Shown piece after piece: positions 1 to 6,714 of a DNA stretch of 11,646 nucleotides (within the stretch, counting starts at the first letter, position 1; every line of letters begins with the position of its first letter). The translations under genes were made by a program, and so were the position numbers. The notes below the pieces were generated by a model. That model did no database searches. It saw only the letters and a program-made list of their open reading frames with translations, and had not been told where the DNA came from. The stretch covers positions 1-11,646 of the forward strand of contig CAKZMS010000540.1 in NCBI GenBank assembly GCA_937128785.1, in the 5' to 3' direction. Source of the DNA: an uncultured Opitutaceae bacterium. Its GTDB lineage: Bacteria; Verrucomicrobiota; Verrucomicrobiia; Opitutales; Opitutaceae.

Positions 1-54
1 GCCCGACCCACCTGAGTGGCAGTGCTTTGCCGTGGGTCGGGCTTTACGCCCGAC
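1..54. repeat. REP pair, left part cut by the window edge
   Basis: Bases 1-11 are the inverse complement of bases 32-42, so this is an inverted pair of REP units whose left unit is cut by the window start. The right unit (32-54) begins with GTGG and contains a hairpin of stem GTCGGGC, loop TTTAC, stem GCCCGAC. The same unit occurs twice more at 1492-1558. Bases 24-54 are identical to 1528-1558, a 31-base direct repeat that brackets sulfatase 1. The GTRG head followed by a hairpin is the known form of REP elements spread by REP-associated tyrosine transposases; no such transposase is in this window. Assignment to that class is by form only. Confidence 0.75.
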
Positions 55-76
55 AGCGTTACTCCAATAACCACTC

Positions 77-1486
77 ATGCCCCTGCGACTCTTTGGAATC
101 CTCTTCGGTTTGGTTTTAGCCACAACGGGACTTGTGGCCGACAAACCCAATGTCCTGTTCATTGCCATTGATGACCTGCGCAACGATCTGGGCGCGCTTG
201 GGGTCGCTCACGCGAAGACGCCGCAACTGGATCGTATAGCCCGGACCTCCCGGGTGTTTTCGCATCATTACGTGCAGGTGCCTACCTGTGGCGCATCGCG
301 GGCGGCGTTGTTGCGGGGTCGCTATCCCAACGAACGGATTTTCCTCAGTAACGACGCCATCAAAGAAACGTCTGCCGATTGGGCGGGGGAGAGTCTGCCC
401 GGTTGGTTCAAGCAGCAGGGTTATCGCACGTATGCCCTGGGCAAGGTCACCCACTACCCCGGTGGCATGGCGGGCGAAAATTGGGATGCCCCGCCGGAAG
501 AAATCAGCGGCGTGTGGGATCGCGCCTGGTTACCGGATTCCCCCTGGGCTCACGCTCAGGCCATGATGCACGCCTATGCCAACGGCAAACCCCGCGAGCG
601 AGGCGTGACCCTTCCCTGGGAAGCATTCGACGGGCCGGACAAGGCTTACCCAGACGCGTGGGTGGCCGAAGATGCCGTGGCCCATCTGGCGGAACTCAAA
701 GATGCCGATGATCCCTGGTTTTTTGCGGTCGGTTTTTTTAAACCGCATCTGCCGCTCTCCGCGCCCAAGGCCTGGCATGAACTGCATGCGGATACTGCCT
801 TCCCGGCGCCCCCCGTCGCGGCGAATGCCCGACAGAGTCCCGGCTGGCATTCGAGCAACGAGCTGCGCCGCAACTACGCGGACGGCGGACGCGAGGTGCT
901 CGAGGATGAAGTTTATGCGGAAGAACTCCGCGCCGCCTACGCGGCTTCGACCAGCTACGTGGATCACCAAGTCGGACTCGTGATGGATGCGCTGGAAGCA
1001 TCCGGCATGGCCGAGGACACGATCGTGGTGGTGTGGAGCGATCACGGTTTTCAGTTGGGCGAGCACAACATGTGGGCGAAACACACGCTCTTCGAACAGG
1101 CCCTGCGCTCTCCTTTGATGATTCGGCAGCCCGGTTTGAAGAACCCCGGACATACGTCGGAGGCCATCGTGGAAACCGTGGATGTGTTCCCGACGTTGTT
1201 AGACCTGTGCGGCCTGCCGCAACCCGACGTGCCCTTGGACGGCCAGAGTTTGGTGCCCCATCTGCACGACGCGGATCGACCAACCGCCAAACCGGCCCTC
1301 GGCTACTGGCGCGCGAATCGATCGGTGCGCGATGATCGCTGGCGGCTGATCATCTATCCCGCCACCGACAAACTACCTGAGCCGGCGGTGGAACTCTTCG
1401 ATATGATCGCGGATCCGTTCGAGCTCACGAACGTAGCCAGCGAGCATCCAGACGTGGTGAAGCGGCTGCAGGCCGCCATCCGTTGA
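77..1486 (+). CDS. Sulfatase 1, exported, iduronate-2-sulfatase-like (S1 family)
   Basis: A 469-residue S1 sulfatase, which hydrolyses a sulfate ester, probably on a sugar, in the periplasm or outside the cell. Residues 1-21 are a signal peptide with a hydrophobic core ending near VA. The metal-binding pair D32-D33 lies in NVLFIAIDD. The formylglycine site is C71-G-A-S-R75, with alanine rather than proline at +2. K123 and H126 follow in GKVTH, and the second metal pair D322-H323 lies in WSDHGFQLGEHNMWAKH. FFKPHLPLSAP near the middle and this last motif resemble iduronate-2-sulfatase relatives (SulfAtlas S1_7, judged by eye). The C-terminus ELFDMIADPFELTNV is typical of sulfatases. There is no Shine-Dalgarno before the ATG, but the signal peptide starts there. 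The gene converges on the symporter, with a REP pair between them. True substrate unknown; iduronate is not implied. Confidence 0.95.
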   Translation: MPLRLFGILFGLVLATTGLVADKPNVLFIAIDDLRNDLGALGVAHAKTPQLDRIARTSRVFSHHYVQVPTCGASRAALLRGRYPNERIFLSNDAIKETSADWAGESLPGWFKQQGYRTYALGKVTHYPGGMAGENWDAPPEEISGVWDRAWLPDSPWAHAQAMMHAYANGKPRERGVTLPWEAFDGPDKAYPDAWVAEDAVAHLAELKDADDPWFFAVGFFKPHLPLSAPKAWHELHADTAFPAPPVAANARQSPGWHSSNELRRNYADGGREVLEDEVYAEELRAAYAASTSYVDHQVGLVMDALEASGMAEDTIVVVWSDHGFQLGEHNMWAKHTLFEQALRSPLMIRQPGLKNPGHTSEAIVETVDVFPTLLDLCGLPQPDVPLDGQSLVPHLHDADRPTAKPALGYWRANRSVRDDRWRLIIYPATDKLPEPAVELFDMIADPFELTNVASEHPDVVKRLQAAIR

Positions 1487-1491
1487 AGACT

Positions 1492-1558
1492 GTCGGGCGT
1501 AAAGCCCGACCCACATTTTGCTATGTCGCTTTGCCGTGGGTCGGGCTTTACGCCCGAC
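1492..1558. repeat. Complete inverted REP pair between convergent genes
   Basis: Two perfect 23-base inverted arms at 1492-1514 and 1536-1558 are separated by 21 bases. Each arm is itself a hairpin of 7-base stems around a 5-base loop (GTCGGGC-TTTAC-GCCCGAC in the right arm), with the GTGG heads facing each other. The pair fills almost the whole 78-base gap between the stop codons of sulfatase 1 and the symporter. It could fold into one long hairpin or two short ones and so stop or stabilise both transcripts. There is no U-tract, so it is not a classical intrinsic terminator. The unit also occurs at 32-54. Confidence 0.85.
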
Positions 1559-1564
1559 TAACGT

Positions 1565-3268
1565 CTAGCCCTCGCGATTCCACTTCCGGTAGATCCGGTA
1601 GGGGATGGCATACATCAGCGAAGCCACGATGAGTCCGAAGATGAGGAAGCCCCAGTCGATGTGCTTTTCTCCCACGTCCTTAACAAGTCCGAGGGGCGAG
1701 AAGATTGCGAAGGTCGCGACCATCAGGGCCAGACACAGTCCGCCGACCAATTTGAAGTGACGCCAGGGCGTCATATCGATGGTGGAGTCCGCAGTCGTCG
1801 GTTCGATGGAACGGTCGAGCGGAAACACGCGGCTCAAGCCGAATAACATCCCGACGTGAACCACGAATAGTCCGCCCAGGACGTGCAGATAGTGGAGTCC
1901 GAACGGGGGATAGAATTGGCAGACCGAAAGGATCAGGAGATAAGAAACCAGCGTGATGTTCGCGGCCTTGGCGGACACGGTTTTGGAAAAATATCCGACC
2001 AACAGAGTCAGGAAAATAGGCGCACCAAACAGCACCTCGGCTTTAACCATGTAGAGGAAGATTCCGCCCTCGAAACGCATGATGAGGGGGGCGATGAACA
2101 TGGTCACTATGACCAGACCGCTGCCGACCCACTTGGCGCGACCGATGATGACGTTATCAGACAGGTGTTTCCCCCAAAGCGGTTTGTAGATGTCGATGGC
2201 AAACAGCGTCACCGAGCTGTTCAGCACGCTGTTGTAGGTGCTGAGCACGGCGCCAAAGATCACGGCGGCGAAGAAGCCGACAAACACGCCCGGCATGATG
2301 TCGCGCACGAGGGTGGGGTAGACCCAGTCGTTGTTTTCAAAATTTCCCGCCCCGTAGATGTGGTATGCAATGATGCCGGGGATCGCGATGTAGAAGACGT
2401 TCAGGATCTTGAAGTAGCCGGCGATGATCACGCCCTTCTGGCCTTCGGCGAGACTGCGCGCGCCGAAGCAGCGCTGCACGATGAACTGATTGGTGCACCA
2501 GTAGAACGCGTTGTGCATCACCATGCCGGTGAAGATCACCGCAAAGGGCACAAGGTCATCCTTGTCGCCAATCGAATCGAGCTTGTGGGTTTCGGTCGTG
2601 AACATGGTGGAGATGCCACCGAAGAAGTCGCCGTCGCCCACCGCCCGCACGCCGAAGATAAAGACCAAAAATCCGCCGGTGAGGAGACCCACGCCGTTGA
2701 GCGTGTCAGAAACGGCCACGCCCTTGAGTCCGCCGAACAACGCGTAGGTGCCGCCGATGAGGCCCAGGGCACCGACGAGAATCCATACGCAGGTCGTCTC
2801 ATCCACCCCCAGCAGAGCCGGCACGTTGAACAGATTCATGATGGCGATGGCGCCGCCGTAGAGGGCCACCGGCATGCCGCCGAACACGTAGCAGAACAGG
2901 AAAAGCGCGGTAACCAGACGTCGCGTGCTGGAACCGTAGCGCTGTTCCAGAAACTCTGGCACGGTCGCGAAGCCGCGCTTGAGGAACGTGGGTAGCAACA
3001 CGCCGGCGAACAGGAGCAAGGGCGGTATCACGGCGACGGTCCACGCAATGGGGGCGAGGTTGGTGCCGTAGACCTGTGCGGTCATGCCGGTGATGTTGGC
3101 GGCGCTGAGGTTGGTCAGCAGCAGGGATCCCGCGATGACCCAACCACTGAGGCTGTTGCCACCGAGGAAGTAGCCTTGGGAGCTGTGCAGGTTTTCGCGA
3201 TGCGTGCGCCAGTAAGTGACGACGGCAACGAACGTCGTGAAGAACAGAAACGAAAGAAAGGTGCCCAT
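1565..3268 (-). CDS. Sodium:solute symporter (SSS/SLC5 family)
   Basis: A 567-residue inner-membrane protein with about 14 hydrophobic segments, the usual size for the SSS family, which imports sugars or other solutes with sodium. Family signatures are YFLGGNSLSGW (33-43), GGTYALFGGLKGVAVSDTLN (172-191), FYWCTNQFIVQR (255-266) and FGAVLSTYNSVLNSS (338-352). Against the Vibrio galactose symporter, aligned from memory, N253, Y256, W257 and K287 match its sugar-site and gate residues N260, Y263, W264 and K294, and N53 matches N64. Its Q69 and E88 appear as N58 and about T77. This suggests a sugar-like but different substrate. The start is preceded by C-rich sequence without a Shine-Dalgarno. Nine bases upstream is the stop of a sulfatase-like remnant, so the gene probably once sat second in a sulfatase operon. 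The exact substrate cannot be read. Confidence 0.93.
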   Translation of the reverse strand: MGTFLSFLFFTTFVAVVTYWRTHRENLHSSQGYFLGGNSLSGWVIAGSLLLTNLSAANITGMTAQVYGTNLAPIAWTVAVIPPLLLFAGVLLPTFLKRGFATVPEFLEQRYGSSTRRLVTALFLFCYVFGGMPVALYGGAIAIMNLFNVPALLGVDETTCVWILVGALGLIGGTYALFGGLKGVAVSDTLNGVGLLTGGFLVFIFGVRAVGDGDFFGGISTMFTTETHKLDSIGDKDDLVPFAVIFTGMVMHNAFYWCTNQFIVQRCFGARSLAEGQKGVIIAGYFKILNVFYIAIPGIIAYHIYGAGNFENNDWVYPTLVRDIMPGVFVGFFAAVIFGAVLSTYNSVLNSSVTLFAIDIYKPLWGKHLSDNVIIGRAKWVGSGLVIVTMFIAPLIMRFEGGIFLYMVKAEVLFGAPIFLTLLVGYFSKTVSAKAANITLVSYLLILSVCQFYPPFGLHYLHVLGGLFVVHVGMLFGLSRVFPLDRSIEPTTADSTIDMTPWRHFKLVGGLCLALMVATFAIFSPLGLVKDVGEKHIDWGFLIFGLIVASLMYAIPYRIYRKWNREG

Positions 3269-3277
3269 AGGTCGGGG

Positions 3278-3460
3278 TTAGGCAGGGGAGGCGGAGTATT
3301 CGGGATGACCGGTGGCCATCATCGCGGCGCGCATCTTTTCCTGCATCCGGGCGGCGAGGCGAGAGTCATTAACGAGATTCTTTTGTTCGAATGGATCGAG
3401 CCGGCTGGAGGCCTCGAAACGGAGGGTGCGAGGTGAGGGGTATTGCGACGGTCCGCCAAC
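3278..3460 (-). pseudogene. Probable C-terminal remnant of a sulfatase gene
   Basis: Reading the minus strand into the TAA at 3280-3278 gives about 61 open codons after an in-frame TAG at 3463-3461, with no ATG or GTG at the head. The end translates as SSRLDPFEQKNLVND, then RLAARMQEKMRAAMMATGHP and EYSASPA. This has the shape of a sulfatase C-terminus (compare ADPFELTNV in sulfatase 1 and TTDPHEIHNLADDP in sulfatase 3), where the aspartate-proline-x-E-x-x-NL stretch is followed by a helix ending near TGDP. The stop lies nine bases before the symporter ATG, as in an operon. Everything N-terminal is missing: the PhoD-DUF1080 gene starts 160 bases away in the other direction. The first ~20 codons may be unrelated sequence. 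It could be chance coding, but the ordered motifs argue against that. Confidence 0.5.
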
Positions 3461-3620
3461 CTAGTGCAGCCCCGTGGGCCATGCTCAATCGGCGCCCCGT
3501 GGAACAGTTACGCTTCACCGCCGTCGCTCCCCCGGGGTGGTTGGCTTGCTTCGGGGTCGGCAACGGCCTTGGCTGACCGGTGCCTTTTCCCTCCCGGCCC
3601 GCCCCCTTTCGACCCCTCCC
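3461..3620. other. Intergenic remainder upstream of the PhoD-DUF1080 gene
   Basis: Together with the sulfatase-like remnant this fills the 352-base gap between the divergent symporter and PhoD-DUF1080 genes. It must hold the promoter of the latter and perhaps that of the symporter. I see no convincing -35/-10 pair, strong hairpin or RNA gene. An open frame runs from 3474 into the PhoD gene, but its first 49 codons look like random GC-rich sequence. Confidence 0.4.
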
Positions 3621-5699
3621 ATGAAGTATAAGTTTGTCCCCCTGCTCGGCGCTCTGTTGCTGGCGCTGGCCTCCCCCCAAGCCCTTTCCGCCGCCCAACT
3701 GGGCAATGGTTTAAAAGTAGGTGAGGTCACGGCCACGTCTGCCATTGTCTGGACCCGGCTCACCGCCACGGCCGAACCTAACCAGACCGGTCCCCGGTTT
3801 GGGGGCGACGACGACAAGGTTCCGTCCAACCACGAGCTTGGTGACATGCGCTATAGCTTGATGGCGACCCAGGGTGAGGCGCGCCTGCACTATTATCCGG
3901 TCGATCTTCCCGGCGCGAAACGCACGACGGCCTGGGCGCCGGCCCGTTCGAATCGAGATGGAACGCTGCAGTTCGAGTTGTTCGATCTGCTTCCCCGGAA
4001 GCGCTACCATCTCGAAGTGGAGGCTCGCCCCGCACCGGGCGAAGCGATCTCCGCGACCATCACCGGAGGTTTCTGGACGGCGCCGACGAGTGATCAGCCT
4101 GCCGATGTGAGCTTCACCGTGGTGACCTGCCACGACTTCATTCGGCGCGATGATCTGGCGAACGGCCACAAGATCTATCCGTCGATGGCGGCGCTTCAGC
4201 CTCACTTCACTGTGCACGCGGGCGACGTCGTGTATTACGACAAACCCGAGCCGTATGCGAAGTCGGCGGAGTTGGCTCGCTACAAGTGGAACCGCCTCTT
4301 TGCGCTGCCTTTCCAGCAAGGCTACTACGCCAATCACACTGCGTATTTCCAAAAGGACGATCACGACATCCTTGCCAACGATGCGTGGCCGGGAGCTACA
4401 TATGGCGATCTCACGTGGGACCAGGGGTTGGGAATCTTCCGGGAGCAAACGCCTACCGGTCTGCGGCCTTACCGCACGGTTCGCTGGGGCGAACACCTGC
4501 AAATTTGGTTGGTCGAAGGCCGTGAGTATCGCAGCCCCAACGATATGCCGGACGGACCCGATAAAACGATTTGGGGAGCCGAGCAGAAGGCGTGGTTCTT
4601 CGAAACCTTCTCCCGGTCGGATGCGACTTTCCGAATTCTGATCAGCTCGATGCCCATCCTGGGTCCCGATCGTCCGGGCAAAAACGACAATCATGCCAAC
4701 GAGGGCTTTTATCACGAAGGCCGCGAGATTCGTGACTTCCTCGCGTCGCAGGAGAACGCATTCGTGGTAAATGGTGACCGCCACTGGCAGTATGCCACCG
4801 TGGACCCGGAGCGAGGTATTCGGGAATATGGCTGCGGCGCCGGATCTGATTCGCACGCCGGGGGCTGGAGCATGGACCGCCGGAGACCGGAGCAGAAATT
4901 CCTTCGTATGGCGGGGGGGTTTCTCCGGGTGGCGATCGAAGCTGCCGTGGAGGGACCACGCGCACGCGTGCAACACTACAGTGTGGATGGCGAGATGGTG
5001 AACGAGGACGTGCTCACCGCCCTCCCGGCCAAGCCGATGTCTCACTCCGACCGCGGACCGGCCGATCAATGGGAGGTGCTCTTCGACGGTCAGCAGGAGC
5101 AGTTCGGCAAGTTTCACCTCTACAATGAGCCGGACGTTCAGCCCGAGCGGTGGCGCGTGGTGGGCGATGTTCTGACCCTGGCCGGGCGCAAGGAGGCGCC
5201 GGACCTGCGCGCCAAGGAAGACATTGTGATCTCTCCCCGGCCCTACCGGGATTTTGAACTCGAGCTCGACTGGAAAATGTCAGTCGGAGCGAATGGGGGT
5301 ATTTTCTACAAAGTCGTTCAAGACCCCCAATACGAGAAGCCCTGGCATACTGGTCTGGAGTATCAGCTTCTGGATGATGACAATCACAAGGAGGGTCTGA
5401 TCGAATCCCATCGCGCGGGTGATCTCTACGATCTAATCGGCGCGTCCCAAGACGTGGTGCGTCCGGCCCTGTCCTGGAATCACAGTCGCCTCGTCGTGCG
5501 CGGCACCATCATCGAACACTGGCTCAACGGCGAATTGATCGTCCGCGAAGACACCGCCTCGGCGGAGTGGGATGAAATGGTGGCGGATAGTAAGTATGCC
5601 GCCCTGACGGCGTTTGCCCAACCCGTTCCCGGCGACATCATTCTCCAAGACCACGGCGATCGCGCCTGGTATAAGAACATCCGCATCCGCGAGCTGTGA
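3621..5699 (+). CDS. Exported PhoD-type phosphoesterase fused to a DUF1080 (3-keto-disaccharide hydrolase) domain
   Basis: A 692-residue secreted two-domain protein. Residues 1-24 are a Sec signal peptide ending in ALSA; there is no twin-arginine motif, unlike classical Tat-exported PhoD. Residues ~30-155 resemble the beta-rich N-terminal domain of PhoD and purple acid phosphatases (VGEVTATSAIVWTRL). The metallophosphoesterase core (~160-470) carries CHD at 170-172, HAGDVVYYD with D202, DDHD at 246-249 followed by ND at 253-254, and NGDRH at 384-388, the expected metal ligands of PhoD phosphatase/phosphodiesterases. From W484 (WEVLFDG) to the end is a DUF1080 (PF06439) jelly-roll domain with its hallmark EYQLLDDD (E580) and HRAGDLYDL. 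Some members of that family cleave 3-keto-glycosides. The ATG at 3621 is chosen because the signal peptide starts there. No 3-keto-forming oxidoreductase is nearby. Whether the first domain cuts phosphate or sulfate esters is unknown. Confidence 0.9.
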   Translation: MKYKFVPLLGALLLALASPQALSAAQLGNGLKVGEVTATSAIVWTRLTATAEPNQTGPRFGGDDDKVPSNHELGDMRYSLMATQGEARLHYYPVDLPGAKRTTAWAPARSNRDGTLQFELFDLLPRKRYHLEVEARPAPGEAISATITGGFWTAPTSDQPADVSFTVVTCHDFIRRDDLANGHKIYPSMAALQPHFTVHAGDVVYYDKPEPYAKSAELARYKWNRLFALPFQQGYYANHTAYFQKDDHDILANDAWPGATYGDLTWDQGLGIFREQTPTGLRPYRTVRWGEHLQIWLVEGREYRSPNDMPDGPDKTIWGAEQKAWFFETFSRSDATFRILISSMPILGPDRPGKNDNHANEGFYHEGREIRDFLASQENAFVVNGDRHWQYATVDPERGIREYGCGAGSDSHAGGWSMDRRRPEQKFLRMAGGFLRVAIEAAVEGPRARVQHYSVDGEMVNEDVLTALPAKPMSHSDRGPADQWEVLFDGQQEQFGKFHLYNEPDVQPERWRVVGDVLTLAGRKEAPDLRAKEDIVISPRPYRDFELELDWKMSVGANGGIFYKVVQDPQYEKPWHTGLEYQLLDDDNHKEGLIESHRAGDLYDLIGASQDVVRPALSWNHSRLVVRGTIIEHWLNGELIVREDTASAEWDEMVADSKYAALTAFAQPVPGDIILQDHGDRAWYKNIRIREL

Positions 5700-5722
5700 T
5701 CCGCCGCGGCGTGGGACCGAAA

Positions 5723-6157
5723 TCAGATGATCTCAAGGTGTCGGGCCTGGGCATCAGGCACCGCTGATAGCGGAATACGCTCATCAAAGGTTACCAAGCG
5801 CGCGCCGTGTTTCGTGGCGAGCGACAATAGATAGATGTCAGTGATTTGCCGTGATCCGAGGATACGTTCCGGGGAAAAATGTGCGCTCCCGCGCAGGGAC
5901 ACACTGTCGGCCCAGAACTCGTGATCGTGGTCGTTCACAAAGTCGGACAGAGCGTCGATCAATTCCGCCGGCGTGCAGCGCAGGGTTTTGCTGTAGTTTG
6001 GGTGACTGAGAATCCGAACCAATGCGTTTTCCGTCACGGGACAGGTGGCGATGCCGTCTGCGGCGTGTATCTCCAGCCACCCATGCGCCCGGTCGTTAAA
6101 AACATGTTCCTCATCAAACAGCGCGATCAACACATTGGCATCCAGCAGTGATCGCAT
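5723..6157 (-). CDS. vapC: VapC-type PIN-domain toxin
   Basis: A 144-residue PIN-domain endoribonuclease, the toxin of a type II toxin-antitoxin pair, expected to cut RNA in the cytoplasm when its antitoxin is lost. The four acidic metal-binding residues are all present: D6 in LLDANVLIALF, E43 in CPVTENALVRIL, D107 in QITDIYLLSLA and D125 in LVTFDERIP, so it looks active. Its ATG shares one base with the vapB stop (TGATG), and an AGGAAGG Shine-Dalgarno lies five to six bases upstream inside vapB, the only clear one in the window. This fixes the start and implies coupled translation. Its stop lies 23 bases from the convergent PhoD-DUF1080 stop. The target RNA cannot be predicted. Confidence 0.92.
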   Translation of the reverse strand: MRSLLDANVLIALFDEEHVFNDRAHGWLEIHAADGIATCPVTENALVRILSHPNYSKTLRCTPAELIDALSDFVNDHDHEFWADSVSLRGSAHFSPERILGSRQITDIYLLSLATKHGARLVTFDERIPLSAVPDAQARHLEII

Positions 6158-6405
6158 CAGATCCCTTCCTCGTCCATCAGCTGACGGACATGCGCTAAGG
6201 TCACCGATTCCTCTCGGCGCGGCAGCATGCGCACTCCGTTTCGCTTCCGGGTTCGCGGCGCCCGCTGCTGCTGCGGGTCGGGTTTGGCGTGAAACCCCTT
6301 GCGTGCGAGTGACGACAGGATTGCGCCCGCTGAGCACCGGTCTTTGGCCGCCAGTTCCTTGGCCAAGGCCAGAACGTCATCGTCGATGTCCAATGTGGTG
6401 CGCAT
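6157..6405 (-). CDS. vapB: VapB-type antitoxin
   Basis: An 82-residue antitoxin preceding and overlapping the PIN toxin by one base. The N-terminus MRTTLDIDDDVLALAKELA has the strand-helix pattern of a ribbon-helix-helix DNA-binding domain (residues 1-40). A basic, flexible middle (RAPRTRKRNG) leads to the C-terminal PRREESVTLAHVRQLMDEEG, which in this group holds the toxin. It would neutralise VapC and repress its own promoter. The start codon directly touches a perfect palindrome at 6406-6431, leaving no room for an upstream Shine-Dalgarno outside the operator. Confidence 0.88.
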   Translation of the reverse strand: MRTTLDIDDDVLALAKELAAKDRCSAGAILSSLARKGFHAKPDPQQQRAPRTRKRNGVRMLPRREESVTLAHVRQLMDEEGI

Positions 6406-6431
6406 ACATTTGATGTGGTCGCATCAAATGT
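6406..6431 (-). promoter_or_regulatory. Palindromic operator of vapBC
   Basis: Perfect 10-base inverted repeat ACATTTGATG (6406-6415) and CATCAAATGT (6422-6431) with a 6-base spacer, immediately next to the vapB ATG. Its position and symmetry fit the autoregulatory site bound by a VapB ribbon-helix-helix dimer or the VapBC complex. The repeat is seen directly; the binding is inferred. Confidence 0.8.
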
Positions 6432-6714
6432 TGATTGTCAAGACCACCGGCTATCCCATCGGCGCTGCACCGGCGAGTTGGAGTCCTGCCCGAATTTCGT
6501 GGTCAGAACTGGCAACTGGACGGAGCTTTATCCGGCAATCGGACGCTGCTTTGTGACCCGTGCATCAGTCGCGGACACTTAAGAAGGCCGCACCGTTACG
6601 CTGGATGTTGGAACAGTTCCAGCGGAGGGAGCGTAGCGCTCGGCGCCTCAGAGGCTGAGATTGCTGCTCGGCCTTGGCTGTTAGAGCTTTGGTCTGCTTT
6701 CTGCATTTCCCCCC
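6432..6714. other. Gap between divergent vapB and sulfatase 2, with three small palindromes
   Basis: The 283 bases hold no protein I recognise. Three palindromes cluster together: TGGAAC-A-GTTCCA (6609-6621), GAGCG-TAG-CGCTC (6629-6641) and GCCTC-A-GAGGC (6645-6655). The first is an odd-length symmetric site of the kind repressors bind; all three could also form leader-RNA hairpins for sulfatase 2, whose ATG is about 60 bases further on. No convincing promoter hexamers were seen for sulfatase 2. Confidence 0.35.
6436..6441 (-). promoter_or_regulatory. Consensus -35 box for vapBC
   Basis: TTGACA read on the minus strand, a full match to the sigma-70 -35 consensus. It lies 31-36 bases upstream of the vapB ATG, so transcription would start at or very near the start codon. 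The -10 position falls inside the operator and matches poorly (CACATC at 18-base spacing). Confidence 0.45.

Noticed and set aside
1..1558. CRISPR-like repeats from the recurring 23-base unit
   Set aside because: The copies occur as inverted pairs at gene ends, with no regular spacers; they are REP hairpins.
1883..2995. 370-codon open frame on the plus strand opposite the symporter
   Set aside because: The translation is a charged D/E/H/G-rich string without recognisable domains and mirrors hydrophobic codons of the symporter; the symporter is clearly the real gene.
3474..3620. Upstream ATG extending the PhoD-DUF1080 protein by 49 residues
   Set aside because: The extension is R/P/S-rich random-looking sequence and would bury the clear signal peptide that starts at 3621.
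3711..5117. Long open frame on the minus strand opposite the PhoD-DUF1080 gene
   Set aside because: It is antisense to a protein with all expected domains and motifs; its translation is rich in R, H and V without domain patterns, as expected from the opposite strand of GC-rich coding DNA.
6158..6337. Upstream start for VapC inside vapB
   Set aside because: The extension overlaps vapB out of frame, adds a stretch without domain character before the PIN domain, and the start at 6157 has both a Shine-Dalgarno and the TGATG coupling.
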